64,000 bases of DNA from Bremerella sp. JC817 (GTDB taxonomy: Bacteria; Planctomycetota; Planctomycetia; Pirellulales; Pirellulaceae), in contig NZ_JBFEFG010000264.1 of the NCBI RefSeq assembly GCF_040718835.1, positions 186,001 through 250,000 on the forward strand. Direction: 5' to 3'. Below, one piece after another: positions 39,158 to 48,281 of this stretch. How positions within the stretch are numbered: position 1 is the stretch's first letter; every line of letters starts with the position of its first letter. The translations under genes and the position numbers were made by a program. The notes beneath the pieces were generated by a model, which saw only the letters and a program-made list of their open reading frames with translations, made no database searches and was not told the origin of the DNA.

Positions 39158-40417
39158 ATGAAATTTTTACGCGGAATGCTCGATAAGGTCGAACCAATGT
39201 TCCTCGAAGGAGGAAAGTTGGAACGGCTCTATCCGCTGTACGAAGCGGCGGATACGTTTTTGTACACGCCACCGGATCGTGCCAAGGGTCTGACCCACGT
39301 GCGCGACGGGTTGGATCTCAAGCGAACGATGATCTTCGTCGTTTTGGCCCTGATTCCATGTATTTACATGGCCCTGTGGAACACCGGGTATCAGGCCAAT
39401 CTGGAAATCTACGAACACGGCGCGAAGCCGATCGAAGATTTCCACGAGACGATCTTCAAGATGACCGGCCTGGAGCATGATCCTGCGAGTTGGATCAGCA
39501 ACGTTGTGCTGGGTGCGATCTTCTTCCTGCCGGTGTACATCGTCACGATGACCGTCGGTGGTACGATCGAATTGATCTTCAGCATCGTTCGTAAGCACGA
39601 AATCAACGAAGGCTTTCTGGTCTCGGGGATGCTGTTCCCGCTGATTCTGCCGCCGACCATCCCATTGTGGCAGGTCGCTGTTGGTATCGGCTTCGGCATC
39701 CTGGTTGGCAAGGAAGTGTTCGGTGGTACCGGTAAGAACTTCCTCAACCCGGCTTTGACTGCTCGTGCGTTTCTGTACTTCGCTCATGCGGGGAACATGA
39801 TCGGCGACAAGGTCTGGACCGCGGTTTCGCCGGATGGCTTCTCGGGGGCAACCACCCTCGGTGTGGTCGCCACGGCAGGTACCGGTGCTTTCGCAGACGT
39901 GAAAACGATGAGTGACGCACTGACGCACGTCGATGGCCACGGCATCACCTGGAACGACGCCTTCATGGGCTGGATTCAAGGTTCGATGGGGGAAACCTCG
40001 GTGCTGGCATGTTTGCTCGGTGCTGCGTTCCTGATCGCGACGGGCATCGGCTCGTGGCGAATCATGGCGGGCTGCTTGATCGGTGCGGTAGGTATCTCGA
40101 CGATCTTCTGGGCTTCGGCTTCGGAAGGTGCGGTCCTGTTTGGTATGGCACCGTGGTGGCACCTGGTTGTTGGTGGTCTGGCGTTCGGTATTGTCTTCAT
40201 GGCAACCGACCCGGTCTCGGCCTCGATGACACGTACTGGTAAATGGTTCTACGGCATCTTGATTGGTGTGATGACCATCTTGATCCGTAGCATCAACCCG
40301 GCCTTCCCGGAAGGGATCATGCTGGCCATTTTGTTCGGTAACGTGATGGCCCCGCTGATCGATTACTTCGTCCTGCAAGCCAACATCAATCGGAGAAAGG
40401 CCCGCTATGCGACGTGA
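39158..40417 (+). CDS. nqrB: Na+-NQR subunit B
   Basis: 419 residues, an integral membrane subunit with about ten helices. It carries covalent FMN on the Thr of SGATTLG (in [16 protein letters not shown]), and riboflavin binds at its interface. [20 protein letters not shown] and [15 protein letters not shown] are conserved. It starts 2 bases after nqrA ends and overlaps nqrC by 11 bases, so expression is coupled. The FMN would be attached by the ApbE encoded in this operon. Confidence 0.97.
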   Translation: MKFLRGMLDKVEPMFLEGGKLERLYPLYEAADTFLYTPPDRAKGLTHVRDGLDLKRTMIFVVLALIPCIYMALWNTGYQANLEIYEHGAKPIEDFHETIFKMTGLEHDPASWISNVVLGAIFFLPVYIVTMTVGGTIELIFSIVRKHEINEGFLVSGMLFPLILPPTIPLWQVAVGIGFGILVGKEVFGGTGKNFLNPALTARAFLYFAHAGNMIGDKVWTAVSPDGFSGATTLGVVATAGTGAFADVKTMSDALTHVDGHGITWNDAFMGWIQGSMGETSVLACLLGAAFLIATGIGSWRIMAGCLIGAVGISTIFWASASEGAVLFGMAPWWHLVVGGLAFGIVFMATDPVSASMTRTGKWFYGILIGVMTILIRSINPAFPEGIMLAILFGNVMAPLIDYFVLQANINRRKARYAT

Positions 40418-41210
40418 TAGTGTAGGCGGAACCATCATGGTCGCTGCCGTTTTATGTGTGGTTTGCTCGGTCATCGTGAGCGTGGCTGCGGTTGGTCTTA
40501 AGCCGACCCAGGAAAAGAACGCTCAGCTCGACAAGCAACGCAACGTGTTGGCCGCGGCCGGCAAGTTGATGCCTGAAGATTCCGACGAACAAGTCGCCGA
40601 GAAGTTCAAGACGATGATCGATCGCCAGATCGTGAATCTCGACACCGGTGACATCGCTTCGGAAGAAGAACTCAAAGAAGCCGGAATCAATCCGGAAGAC
40701 TACGACCAAGAAGGTGCTCGCAGCAAAACGAGCATGAATCGCGAGATCCCGAAAGGGGCTCTCCCGGGCTTCACCAAAACCGAGAAGTACTCGGAAGTGT
40801 ACGTAGTCAAAAGTCCCGAAGGCCAGATCGAAGGCGTCGTGCTTCCGATTTACGGCAAGGGGCTGTGGTCGACGCTGAAGGGCTTTATCGCCTTGCAGTC
40901 CGACACCAAGACGGCGAAAGGTTTGACTTTCTACTCGCATGGCGAAACGCCAGGTCTGGGTGGTGAAGTCGACAACCCGAACTGGAAAGCTCAATGGCCA
41001 GGCAAGAAGGTCCGCGACGACGAAGGCAACGTCCTGATCGAAGTGAAGAAGGCTGGCAACGTCAGTGACGAAAAGACCCAGGTCGATGGTCTGTCGGGTG
41101 CGACGATCACGACGAATGGTGTCAACAACCTGGTGCGGTTCTGGCTCAGCGACGAAGGGTTTGGCCCTTACCTGAACAATCTTGAATCCAAGGAGAAGTC
41201 GGATGGCTAA
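40407..41210 (+). CDS. nqrC: Na+-NQR subunit C
   Basis: 267 residues. One N-terminal helix ([21 protein letters not shown]) anchors a periplasmic flavodomain. FMN is carried on the Thr of [14 protein letters not shown], the S(T)GAT flavinylation motif. [16 protein letters not shown] and [20 protein letters not shown] are NqrC signatures. Its end overlaps the nqrD start by 8 bases. Confidence 0.97.
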   Translation: MRRDSVGGTIMVAAVLCVVCSVIVSVAAVGLKPTQEKNAQLDKQRNVLAAAGKLMPEDSDEQVAEKFKTMIDRQIVNLDTGDIASEEELKEAGINPEDYDQEGARSKTSMNREIPKGALPGFTKTEKYSEVYVVKSPEGQIEGVVLPIYGKGLWSTLKGFIALQSDTKTAKGLTFYSHGETPGLGGEVDNPNWKAQWPGKKVRDDEGNVLIEVKKAGNVSDEKTQVDGLSGATITTNGVNNLVRFWLSDEGFGPYLNNLESKEKSDG

Positions 41211-41832
41211 AGTATCTCCGAAGGACGTGCTGCTCGATCCAATCGTGCACAACAACCCGATCGCCTTGCAGGTGTTGGGTATCTGTTCGGCGTTGGCCGT
41301 TACCTCGAAGCTGGAAACAGCATTGACGATGGCCATGGCCGTGACGGCCGTGACGGGTTTCTCGAACCTGGGTGTGAGCCTGGTTCGTAAGTTCATCCCG
41401 AGCAGCATTCGTATTATCGTTCAAATGACGATCATCGCCTCGCTGGTGATCGTGGTGGATCAGCTCCTGAAGGCTTATGCCTTCGACATCAGCAAGCAGT
41501 TGTCGGTGTTCGTCGGTCTGATTATCACCAACTGTATTGTGATGGGCCGTGCTGAAGCATTCGCGATGAAGCACGAACCAGGGATCAGCTTCCTCGACGG
41601 TATCGGCAACGGTCTGGGTTACTCGATGATCTTGCTAGTTGTCGGTTTCTTCCGCGAGTTGTTCGGCAGTGGAACCTTGTTCGGGTTCACCGTCTTCTCG
41701 CTGACCAAGAATGGCGGCTGGTATGAACCGAACGGTCTGATGCTGCTCCCACCGAGTGCATTCTTCCTGATCGGCTTCATCATTTGGGTCATTCGCACGT
41801 TCCGTCCGGAACAAGTGGAATCGGAGGGTTAA
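41203..41832 (+). CDS. nqrD: Na+-NQR subunit D
   Basis: 209 residues, six membrane helices. Two Cys that help form the intramembrane iron centre shared with NqrE are visible: in [17 protein letters not shown] and in [15 protein letters not shown]. The ATG at 41203, with AAGGAG 8 bases upstream, is the right start; an in-frame ATG at 41182 lies inside nqrC and lacks a binding site. Four bases separate it from nqrE. Confidence 0.96.
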   Translation: MAKVSPKDVLLDPIVHNNPIALQVLGICSALAVTSKLETALTMAMAVTAVTGFSNLGVSLVRKFIPSSIRIIVQMTIIASLVIVVDQLLKAYAFDISKQLSVFVGLIITNCIVMGRAEAFAMKHEPGISFLDGIGNGLGYSMILLVVGFFRELFGSGTLFGFTVFSLTKNGGWYEPNGLMLLPPSAFFLIGFIIWVIRTFRPEQVESEG

Positions 41833-41835
41833 GCC

Positions 41836-42444
41836 ATGGAATTGTTGAACATTGCTCTGAAAGCTGTTTTCAGCGAAAACCTGGCCCTCGCGTTCTTCCT
41901 CGGAATGTGCACGTTCCTGGCGGTGTCCAAGAACGTGAAGACTGCCCTGGGCCTGGGTGTCGCAGTGGTGGCGGTGATGGCGATTACCATCCCAGCCAAC
42001 CAATTGCTGTACGCCAACTTCCTGAAAAAGGGTGCCATGGTTTGGATCAGTCCAAGCCTGGCCGAAACCGACCTCGAGTTCCTCGGTCTGATCAGCTACA
42101 TCGGCGTGATCGCGGCCATCGTGCAGATCCTGGAAATGACGCTCGATCGTTACTTCCCACCGCTGTACAACGCTCTGGGTATCTTCCTTCCGCTGATCAC
42201 CGTGAACTGTGCCATCTTGGGTGGTTCGCTGTTCATGGTCGAACGTAACTACACGTTCGTCGAAAGCGTGGTTTATGGTCTGTTCGCAGGTATCGGTTGG
42301 GCGTTGGCAATCGCCTCGCTGGCGGGTATTCGCGAAAAACTGAAATACAGCGACGTGCCAGATGGTCTAAAGGGCCTCGGGATTACGTTCATCACTGCCG
42401 GTCTGATGGCGATGGCCTTCATGGCGTTCGGCGGCATGTTGTAA
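41836..42444 (+). CDS. nqrE: Na+-NQR subunit E
   Basis: 202 residues, six helices, homologous to NqrD in inverted topology. The matching Cys occur in [19 protein letters not shown] and [33 protein letters not shown] opening is conserved (here [20 protein letters not shown]). Three bases after nqrD and 59 bp before nqrF. Confidence 0.97.
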   Translation: MELLNIALKAVFSENLALAFFLGMCTFLAVSKNVKTALGLGVAVVAVMAITIPANQLLYANFLKKGAMVWISPSLAETDLEFLGLISYIGVIAAIVQILEMTLDRYFPPLYNALGIFLPLITVNCAILGGSLFMVERNYTFVESVVYGLFAGIGWALAIASLAGIREKLKYSDVPDGLKGLGITFITAGLMAMAFMAFGGML

Positions 42445-42503
42445 TCGGAACGTAGCACGGTTATTAGCAACTTAAGTCTCCTGGCATCAGGAAGAAAATA
42501 ACA

Positions 42504-43730
42504 ATGTTAACAGTCATTCTCGGCGTAGGTATGTTCACCGGAGTGGTGTTGCTCCTGGTGGTCGTCATTCTGCTGGCCAAGAAAGTCCTGGTGCCGTCGG
42601 GCGATGTGCATATCGACATTAACGAGCACACCAAGTCGATCGACGTGCCCGCAGGCGGTAAGCTGCTCAACGCGTTGGCCGACCAGGGCGTGTTCGTCTC
42701 CTCGGCCTGCGGTGGCGGTGGTACTTGTGCCCAGTGCATCGTGAAGGTGAAGAGTGGTGGCGGCGACATCCTGCCGACCGAACGCTCGCACATCAATAAG
42801 CGTCAAGCTCGCGAAGGCTATCGCCTTTCGTGCCAGGTTGCCGTCAAGCAGGACATGGAAGTCGAAGTCCCGCACGAAGCCCTGGAAACCAAGAAGTGGG
42901 AATGCGAGGTCATCTCGAACCGCAACGTTGCCACCTTCATCAAAGAATTCAAGCTGAAGATTCCCGAAGGGGAAGCGGTTAACTTCAAGCCGGGTGGTTA
43001 TATCCAGATTGAAGTCCCTCCTCACGAAATCCACTACAAAGATTTCGACATCGAAGAGGAATACCACGAAGACTGGGATAAGTTCAACCTGTGGCGTTAC
43101 GTCTCGAAGGTTGACGAACCGGTCATCCGTGCTTACTCGATGGCCAACTACCCGGGCGAAAAGGGCATCATCATGCTCAACGTCCGCGTTGCTTCGCCAC
43201 CACCACGCGCCCCTGAAGGAACGCCTCCAGGTAAGGTCTCCAGTTACATCTTTAACTGCAAGCCAGGCGACAAGGTCACCATCAGCGGTCCTTACGGTGA
43301 ATTTTTCATCAACGAAAGCGACGCCGAAATGGTGTACATCGGTGGTGGTGCCGGTATGGCTCCGCTGCGAAGTCACATCTTCGAACTGTTCAAAGAACGC
43401 AAGACCAACCGCAAGGTCAGCTACTGGTACGGTGGTCGTAGCGTTCGCGAATTGTTCTACGTCGACGAATTCGAAGAGATTGAAAAGGAGTTCCCAAACT
43501 TCAAGTTCAATATCGCTTTGTCCGACCCGATGCCACAGGACAACTGGACCGGTTATCAGGGCTTCATCCACCAGGTGCTGTTGGAAAACTACCTGAAGAA
43601 CCATCCCGCTCCGGAAGACATCGAATACTACATGTGTGGTCCTCCGATGATGAACCAGGCTGTCTTCAAGATGCTGGACGACCTGGGTGTCGAACCGGAA
43701 AACATCCGCTTCGACGACTTCGGCGGCTAA
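42504..43730 (+). CDS. nqrF: Na+-NQR subunit F, NADH dehydrogenase
   Basis: 408 residues, the electron-input subunit. An N-terminal membrane helix (about 3-25) is followed by a plant-type [2Fe-2S] ferredoxin domain with Cys69, Cys75, Cys78 ([10 protein letters not shown]) and a fourth Cys near 111 (LSCQV). The FAD domain has [11 protein letters not shown] (RxYS) and the NADH domain [16 protein letters not shown] and [13 protein letters not shown]. Length is typical (about 407). Electrons pass NADH to FAD to 2Fe-2S and on through NqrDE, C and B to quinone. Confidence 0.98.
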   Translation: MLTVILGVGMFTGVVLLLVVVILLAKKVLVPSGDVHIDINEHTKSIDVPAGGKLLNALADQGVFVSSACGGGGTCAQCIVKVKSGGGDILPTERSHINKRQAREGYRLSCQVAVKQDMEVEVPHEALETKKWECEVISNRNVATFIKEFKLKIPEGEAVNFKPGGYIQIEVPPHEIHYKDFDIEEEYHEDWDKFNLWRYVSKVDEPVIRAYSMANYPGEKGIIMLNVRVASPPPRAPEGTPPGKVSSYIFNCKPGDKVTISGPYGEFFINESDAEMVYIGGGAGMAPLRSHIFELFKERKTNRKVSYWYGGRSVRELFYVDEFEEIEKEFPNFKFNIALSDPMPQDNWTGYQGFIHQVLLENYLKNHPAPEDIEYYMCGPPMMNQAVFKMLDDLGVEPENIRFDDFGG

Positions 43731-43766
43731 GCCTTGTTGGCGAGCAATTTCAGCTCGCGGAATATC

Positions 43767-44795
43767 ATGCAAAAGATCACTACGGCCAGCCTCCTTTGGC
43801 TGGCCGTTTTCCTTGGTTGCCAGCAACAGCTGCCCGATTCTTCGATCAGCACGATCCAAGGGCAGACGATGGGTACCACCTACAGCGTGCGTGCCGTCAC
43901 TGGACCCGATGGTCCTCAGAAGCTGGAAGCGGCTCAGGCCAAAGTTGATGCCTGCCTGGTGGAAGTCAATCGCCAGATGTCGACCTACGACCCCGAGTCC
44001 GAGCTCTCGAAATTCAATCAGGCTCCGGCCAACGAGTGGTTCCCGGTCTCGCCGCAACTGCTGCTGGTGGTCAAAGACGCTCGCCTCATCAGCGATGCAA
44101 CCGACGGGGCATTCGACGTGACGGTCGGTCCTTACGTGAATCTGTGGCGATTCGGTCCCGACAAGAAGCGAAAAGAGTTTCCGACCGACGCCGAAGTTGA
44201 AGAGCGGCATCGCTATGTCGGTTATCAGAAGGTCGAGTTCCGCGAAGATCCACCGGCACTCAAGAAGTCGGAAAACGATTTGTATGTCGACTTATCGGCG
44301 ATCGCCAAAGGATACGGCGTCGACGCTGTGTTTCAGGTACTGAAGGAAGAAGGCTTCAGCGACTTCATGGTCGAGATCGGCGGCGAAGTCCGCGCGACTG
44401 GGATGAAGCCGAATGGCGAGCCGTGGCGAATCGGCATCGAGACACCTTCCGATCAGCAGCGTGACTACAACCTGGTGATCGGGCTGACCGATCAGGCTTT
44501 GGCCACCTCAGGCGACTACCGCAATTTCTTTATGCACGAGGGCAAGCGGTTCTCGCACACGATCAATCCGCAGACAGGCTACCCGGTCGAGCACGACCTG
44601 GCTTCGGTCAGTGTCCTCCATGGCGAGTGTGCGATGGCCGATGGTTATGCGACCGCACTTTTGGTCTTGGGACCGGATGCGGGGTATAATTTTGCACAGA
44701 AACACAAGTTGGCCGCCTTCTTTCAGATTCGTAAAGAAGATGGATCGGTCGAGCCCCGATCGACCGATGGCTGGCCTCAGAACGCTCTAGATTAA
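43767..44795 (+). CDS. apbE: FAD:protein FMN transferase (lipoprotein)
   Basis: 342 residues. Uses FAD to attach FMN covalently to the Thr of S/TGAT motifs, here those of NqrB and NqrC encoded upstream. A lipoprotein signal ends at LLWLAVFLGCQQQ, so it sits on the outer face of the membrane. Family motifs include GTTYSVRAV, DLSAIAKGYGVDAVFQVL, VEIGGEVRATG and FSHTINPQTGYPV. The ATG at 43767 is preferred over an in-frame TTG at 43734 because it opens directly into the signal sequence. Confidence 0.96.
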   Translation: MQKITTASLLWLAVFLGCQQQLPDSSISTIQGQTMGTTYSVRAVTGPDGPQKLEAAQAKVDACLVEVNRQMSTYDPESELSKFNQAPANEWFPVSPQLLLVVKDARLISDATDGAFDVTVGPYVNLWRFGPDKKRKEFPTDAEVEERHRYVGYQKVEFREDPPALKKSENDLYVDLSAIAKGYGVDAVFQVLKEEGFSDFMVEIGGEVRATGMKPNGEPWRIGIETPSDQQRDYNLVIGLTDQALATSGDYRNFFMHEGKRFSHTINPQTGYPVEHDLASVSVLHGECAMADGYATALLVLGPDAGYNFAQKHKLAAFFQIRKEDGSVEPRSTDGWPQNALD

Positions 44796-44807
44796 GAGAG
44801 ACCTGCG

Positions 44808-45068
44808 ATGCTTTACACGATGCTGGTTGCCGTTGGCGTGTTTGCCATTGCCCTGACCGGGATGGCTGTGGGGGTCATCCTCAGCAATCGCAAGATCAAG
44901 GGAAGCTGCGGCGGTCTGAACAATTTCAAGGACTCGGTCGGCAATCCAATCTGCGATGCTTGCAGCAATCCGTCCCCTTCGTGCAGCCGAATTCCTGAAA
45001 AGGAACGCTGCCAGGAACCGGCGGATTGCGACGAGCACGACGCCGAAATGGCTCGCCACTCGCACTAG
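44808..45068 (+). CDS. nqrM: Na+-NQR maturation protein NqrM
   Basis: 86 residues. One N-terminal helix (VAVGVFAIALTGMAVGVIL) then a Cys-rich tail: GSCGGLNNF, CDACSNPSPSC and two more Cys. This matches the DUF539/NqrM family, which supplies iron for the NqrD/NqrE centre. It lies 12 bases after apbE, completing the operon. The C-terminal extension with extra Cys and acidic residues is longer than in many homologues. Confidence 0.92.
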   Translation: MLYTMLVAVGVFAIALTGMAVGVILSNRKIKGSCGGLNNFKDSVGNPICDACSNPSPSCSRIPEKERCQEPADCDEHDAEMARHSH

Positions 45069-45192
45069 CTGAGTCCCCTGGCAGGACCTTTTTAACGGGT
45101 TACAGCGATACTTGGCCCGAAACGTGGGGTTTCTACCCAGGAACCTTTTCACATTTCGCCATTTCGCACCATCTTGAACAAAGGGTCTGGTC

Positions 45193-46377
45193 ATGAAATG
45201 TTCCGCGCGGTTTCTTCTCTCGGTTGTCGGCGTACTTGGCTTGGCAACCACTTCGTATGCCCAGCAGGGGCCCTCTTTTGATCGTCTCGATCGCAACAGT
45301 GACGGCAAGATTGTCAAAGACGAATTGCCTGAGCGTGCCCAACGTCTGTTCGATCGGATCGATGCCGATTCGGACGGTACCGTCACCAGGCAAGAGTTCC
45401 AGGCATTCGAGCGGATTCGAACGCAAATGCAAAGGCAGCCCGGAATGAACCGAGGTCAGAACCAGGACGCCATGGTCGGCGTGAAAATCACCCGAGACAT
45501 CTCGTACCTCGAGTCGAGTGGCGAACCACAGAAGCTCGACATCGCTGTGCCTGAGAAGCCAGCGAGCGACAAGCCATTGCCCGTGCTCGTGCTGATTCAT
45601 GGCGGCGGCTGGCAAAGTGGTAGCCGTGGTCCTTACCTCAGCAAAGCGTTGCCCTTGGTTCGTGATGGCGAGTTCGCCGCGGTATCCATCGGCTATCGGT
45701 TGACCGGCCGCGCAAGCTGGCCAGCCCAGATCCACGACTGCCAAGCAGGTCTGCGTTGGGTGAAAGCCAATGCCGAGAAGTACAACTTGGATCCTGAGAA
45801 GATCGTCGTCTGGGGAAGCTCGGCCGGTGGTCATCTCGTCGCGATGCTTGGCGTGTCGGCCGATGCGAAAGAGCTCGACGGCAAGCTTGGCCCGCACACC
45901 GATCAAACGCTGGAAGTCGCTGGCGTGGTCGATTTCTTTGGACCTGCCAACATGGCAACCATGGGCGAGCCCGAAGGTTTTCAGCGACACAACGATCCGG
46001 AATCGCCTGAGAGCAAACTGCTGGGCGGCGCCGTGCTCGAGAACCTTGAGGTTGCCAAAGCGGCTTCGCCTCAGACATATGTCTCGAAGGGAGATGCTCC
46101 TTTCCTGATTCTGCATGGCACCAAAGATGGAACCGTGCCGTTTCAGCAGTCGGTCGATTTCCATGCCGCGTTGACCGAGGCAGGCGTCGAGTCGACGTTC
46201 GTTCCGGTTAACGGAGCAGGGCACGGCTTCGGTGGTCCGGAAGTCGATCAACGCGTGCGAGACTTCCTCGACAAGATCCTGTTGGGCAAGGAAATCGAAA
46301 TCAGTAGCGAAGCCATCGACTCGGCGCAGCGACCGCAACTTCGACAGCGAATGCAGCAGCGACAACGTCCGGAATAA
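45193..46377 (+). CDS. Secreted EF-hand / alpha-beta hydrolase (esterase)
   Basis: 394 residues. Signal peptide, then two EF-hand calcium loops (DRNSDGKIVKDE near 33-44 and DADSDGTVTRQE near 57-68) and an alpha/beta-hydrolase domain of the BD-FAE/Aes-like group. Oxyanion region LIHGGGWQSGS, nucleophile Ser210 in GSSAGG, Asp in GTKDGTVPFQQ and His in GAGHGFGG form a full triad. A carbohydrate esterase role is likely (inference). The C terminus is Gln/Arg-rich. An intrinsic terminator follows, so it is not cotranscribed with the sulfatase. Confidence 0.9.
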   Translation: MKCSARFLLSVVGVLGLATTSYAQQGPSFDRLDRNSDGKIVKDELPERAQRLFDRIDADSDGTVTRQEFQAFERIRTQMQRQPGMNRGQNQDAMVGVKITRDISYLESSGEPQKLDIAVPEKPASDKPLPVLVLIHGGGWQSGSRGPYLSKALPLVRDGEFAAVSIGYRLTGRASWPAQIHDCQAGLRWVKANAEKYNLDPEKIVVWGSSAGGHLVAMLGVSADAKELDGKLGPHTDQTLEVAGVVDFFGPANMATMGEPEGFQRHNDPESPESKLLGGAVLENLEVAKAASPQTYVSKGDAPFLILHGTKDGTVPFQQSVDFHAALTEAGVESTFVPVNGAGHGFGGPEVDQRVRDFLDKILLGKEIEISSEAIDSAQRPQLRQRMQQRQRPE

Positions 46378-46408
46378 CGTGCGTTTGCCAATTTGACCGA
46401 CTATAATG

Positions 46409-46445
46409 GGCCGATGAACTCTTGAACGATTCGTCGGCCTTTTTT
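46409..46445 (+). terminator. Intrinsic terminator after the esterase gene
   Basis: GGCCGATGAA (46409-46418) pairs with TTCGTCGGCC (46430-46439), 10 bp with one G-T pair and an 11-base loop, then six Ts (46440-46445). It covers an in-frame ATG (46422) of the next gene, supporting the later start at 46458. Confidence 0.85.
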
Positions 46446-46457
46446 GTTGGATTCGTC

Positions 46458-47918
46458 ATGATTCGTCTTGCCGCTTTCGCGATCGCCTTGCTCTGGGGAA
46501 CTGCCGCTACAGGCGTCGCTGCCGAGCGCCCCAACATCGTGCTGATCTATGCGGACGATCTCGGCTGGAGGGATGTCGGCTACCAAGGGACCGACTTCTA
46601 CGAGACTCCGGTCCTTGATGCGTTCGCCAAGCAAGGCATGACCTTTTCGGCTGGATACGCATGTGCTGGCAACTGCGCACCGAGCCGGGCCTGTCTGCTC
46701 TCTGGGCAATATACGCCGCGTCATCACCTGTATGCCGTGGGAAGTACCGACCGCGGTGCGAAGAACGAAATGCGTCTGGTTCCGGTTCCCAACAGCAAAG
46801 GATTGAGTCCGCAGAATTTCACGCTTGCGGAAGCGTTGAAAGAGGCTGGCTATGTGACCGGGCACTTCGGTAAGTGGCACCTCTCCGGCAAGGATGGTGC
46901 CGACCCAAGCGAACAAGGCTTTGACGAAACATTCGATTCGTTTGGCGACGGCCCATTGGTCGAAGGGACCGAGACTAACAAGAAGGGACCGCCTGCCGAT
47001 CCCAAGGGTGTGTTCACACTCACCGACATGGCCTGTCAGTTCATCGAAAAGAATCAGGATCGCCCCTTCTTCTGCTACCTGCCGCATCATGCGATTCACG
47101 GACCATTGCAAGGCCAGAAGACGACCGTTGCCAAGTTTGAAGCGAAGCCCAAAGGAGACCAGCACAAGTCGGTCATGTACGCGGCGTGCACGTATGATCT
47201 CGACGAAAGTGTCGGCCGCCTTTTGAAAAAGCTCGATGACCTGGGGCTGGCCGAAAAGACGCTTGTCATCTTCACGAGCGATAACGGCGCGACGCCACAG
47301 TCGCTGCAAGAACCGCTGCGGGGCAACAAGGGTGGCTACTACGAAGGAGGCATCCGGGAACCGTTTCTGGTGCGTTGGCCAGGGAAGATTAAGCCTGGTA
47401 GCCAAAGCGACGTGCCGGTGATTCAAGTTGATCTCTATCCGACGATCCTCGATGCAGCGGGCATTGAAGTCCCCGAAGGGAAAGTTCTCGATGGCGAAAG
47501 CTTGCTGCCGCTGCTGACTGGGACCGGCGAACTGAAGCGCGAGGCGATCTTCTGGCACTTCCCTGGCTACTTGAATCAGCCGGTGACACGCGGCAGGGAA
47601 CTCGATGTTCGTACCGGGTTTCGTTCGCGACCGGTGACTGTGATCAACAAGGATCACTGGAAGCTGCATCTGTTTCACGAAGAGTGGGTTTTGGATGGGG
47701 GTCAGGCCAAGCTGCCGGAGAACGGGGCGGTCGAACTGTACGATCTGCAGAACGACATTGGTGAACGAAACGATCTGTCGGCATCGAACCCAGAAAAGCG
47801 AGACGAACTGATCGCCGATGTGCTGCGTTGGCATCAGCATGTGGGGGCGATTGTGCCGAGCGAACCGAATCCCGCTTATAGCCCCGGCAAGAAGGGGAAC
47901 TCCAAGCGAAACAAGTAA
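46458..47918 (+). CDS. Secreted type I sulfatase
   Basis: 486 residues. Signal peptide ending GTAATGVAA, then the sulfatase N-terminal domain: metal ligands in VLIYADDLGWRDVGYQG, the formylglycine motif C73-A-P-S-R in GNCAPSRACLLSGQYTPR (a Cys-type site matured by formylglycine-generating enzyme), FGKWHLS, and FTSDNGATPQSLQE. The C-terminal part carries KLHLFHEEW and YDLQNDIGERNDL. It probably removes sulfate from a polysaccharide or glycan. Fits the many sulfatases of marine planctomycetes. Confidence 0.95.
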   Translation: MIRLAAFAIALLWGTAATGVAAERPNIVLIYADDLGWRDVGYQGTDFYETPVLDAFAKQGMTFSAGYACAGNCAPSRACLLSGQYTPRHHLYAVGSTDRGAKNEMRLVPVPNSKGLSPQNFTLAEALKEAGYVTGHFGKWHLSGKDGADPSEQGFDETFDSFGDGPLVEGTETNKKGPPADPKGVFTLTDMACQFIEKNQDRPFFCYLPHHAIHGPLQGQKTTVAKFEAKPKGDQHKSVMYAACTYDLDESVGRLLKKLDDLGLAEKTLVIFTSDNGATPQSLQEPLRGNKGGYYEGGIREPFLVRWPGKIKPGSQSDVPVIQVDLYPTILDAAGIEVPEGKVLDGESLLPLLTGTGELKREAIFWHFPGYLNQPVTRGRELDVRTGFRSRPVTVINKDHWKLHLFHEEWVLDGGQAKLPENGAVELYDLQNDIGERNDLSASNPEKRDELIADVLRWHQHVGAIVPSEPNPAYSPGKKGNSKRNK

Positions 47919-48040
47919 TGCCAGCCTTTTGCTGGGCGTTGGCTTGGTTAGTGGTCGATTCTGTCACCCAAGTGGACCATTCCACCCGTTAGGGCAGCCG
48001 CGCATTGTCCGCAAGTTATGACTCTCAAAGGGTTTTCCTA

Positions 48041-48069
48041 TTGGACTTGCTCCCGCCGGTTCGTGTAAA
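48041..48069 (+). promoter_or_regulatory. Possible sigma-70 promoter of the DUF1592/DUF1552 pair
   Basis: TTGGAC (48041-48046), 17-bp spacer, TGTAAA (48064-48069). Each box matches consensus in four of six positions. The predicted transcript would begin near 48076, about 205 bp before the start codon. Confidence 0.3.
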
Positions 48070-48078
48070 ATGAAAGGA

Positions 48079-48094
48079 CCTGAAAGATTTCAGG
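48079..48094. promoter_or_regulatory. Perfect 7-2-7 palindrome near the predicted transcription start
   Basis: CCTGAAA-GA-TTTCAGG. It lies just downstream of the possible -10 box, where an operator would block initiation. The CTGAAA/TTTCAG half-site is also used by the two dyads upstream of the efflux operon. Confidence 0.35.
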
Positions 48095-48281
48095 AAAAAA
48101 GCTGGGTCCAGCCCGTCGATGTACGGTAGTAGGCCAGCCATCTCCCAGCTTTCCCGCCTCCATCACTCCCACCTGCTAGCTTTCGATCGCCTGAGACGCG
48201 TGCCCTGTCGCGACGTGATCTTGCGAGATTGTTGTCGCCCCACGCGATCTTCAGCCGGCCTGAAGCAACTTTCGACGAACT

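Larger units (their letters stand above)
47919..48281. other. Intergenic region with promoter and palindrome
   Basis: 363 bp between the sulfatase and the DUF1592 gene. It carries a possible promoter (48041-48069) and the palindrome at 48079-48094. No open frame of interest. Confidence 0.5.

Noticed and set aside
39167..40474. 435-codon open frame antisense to nqrB
   Set aside because: A shadow of nqrB, low-complexity His/Asp/Gln-rich sequence.
42507..44210. 567-codon open frame antisense to nqrF and apbE
   Set aside because: The opposite strand encodes two certain genes; the translation has no family features.
46393..46407. TTGACC and TATAAT upstream of the sulfatase
   Set aside because: The boxes are only 3 bases apart and the TATAAT lies just before the esterase terminator hairpin.
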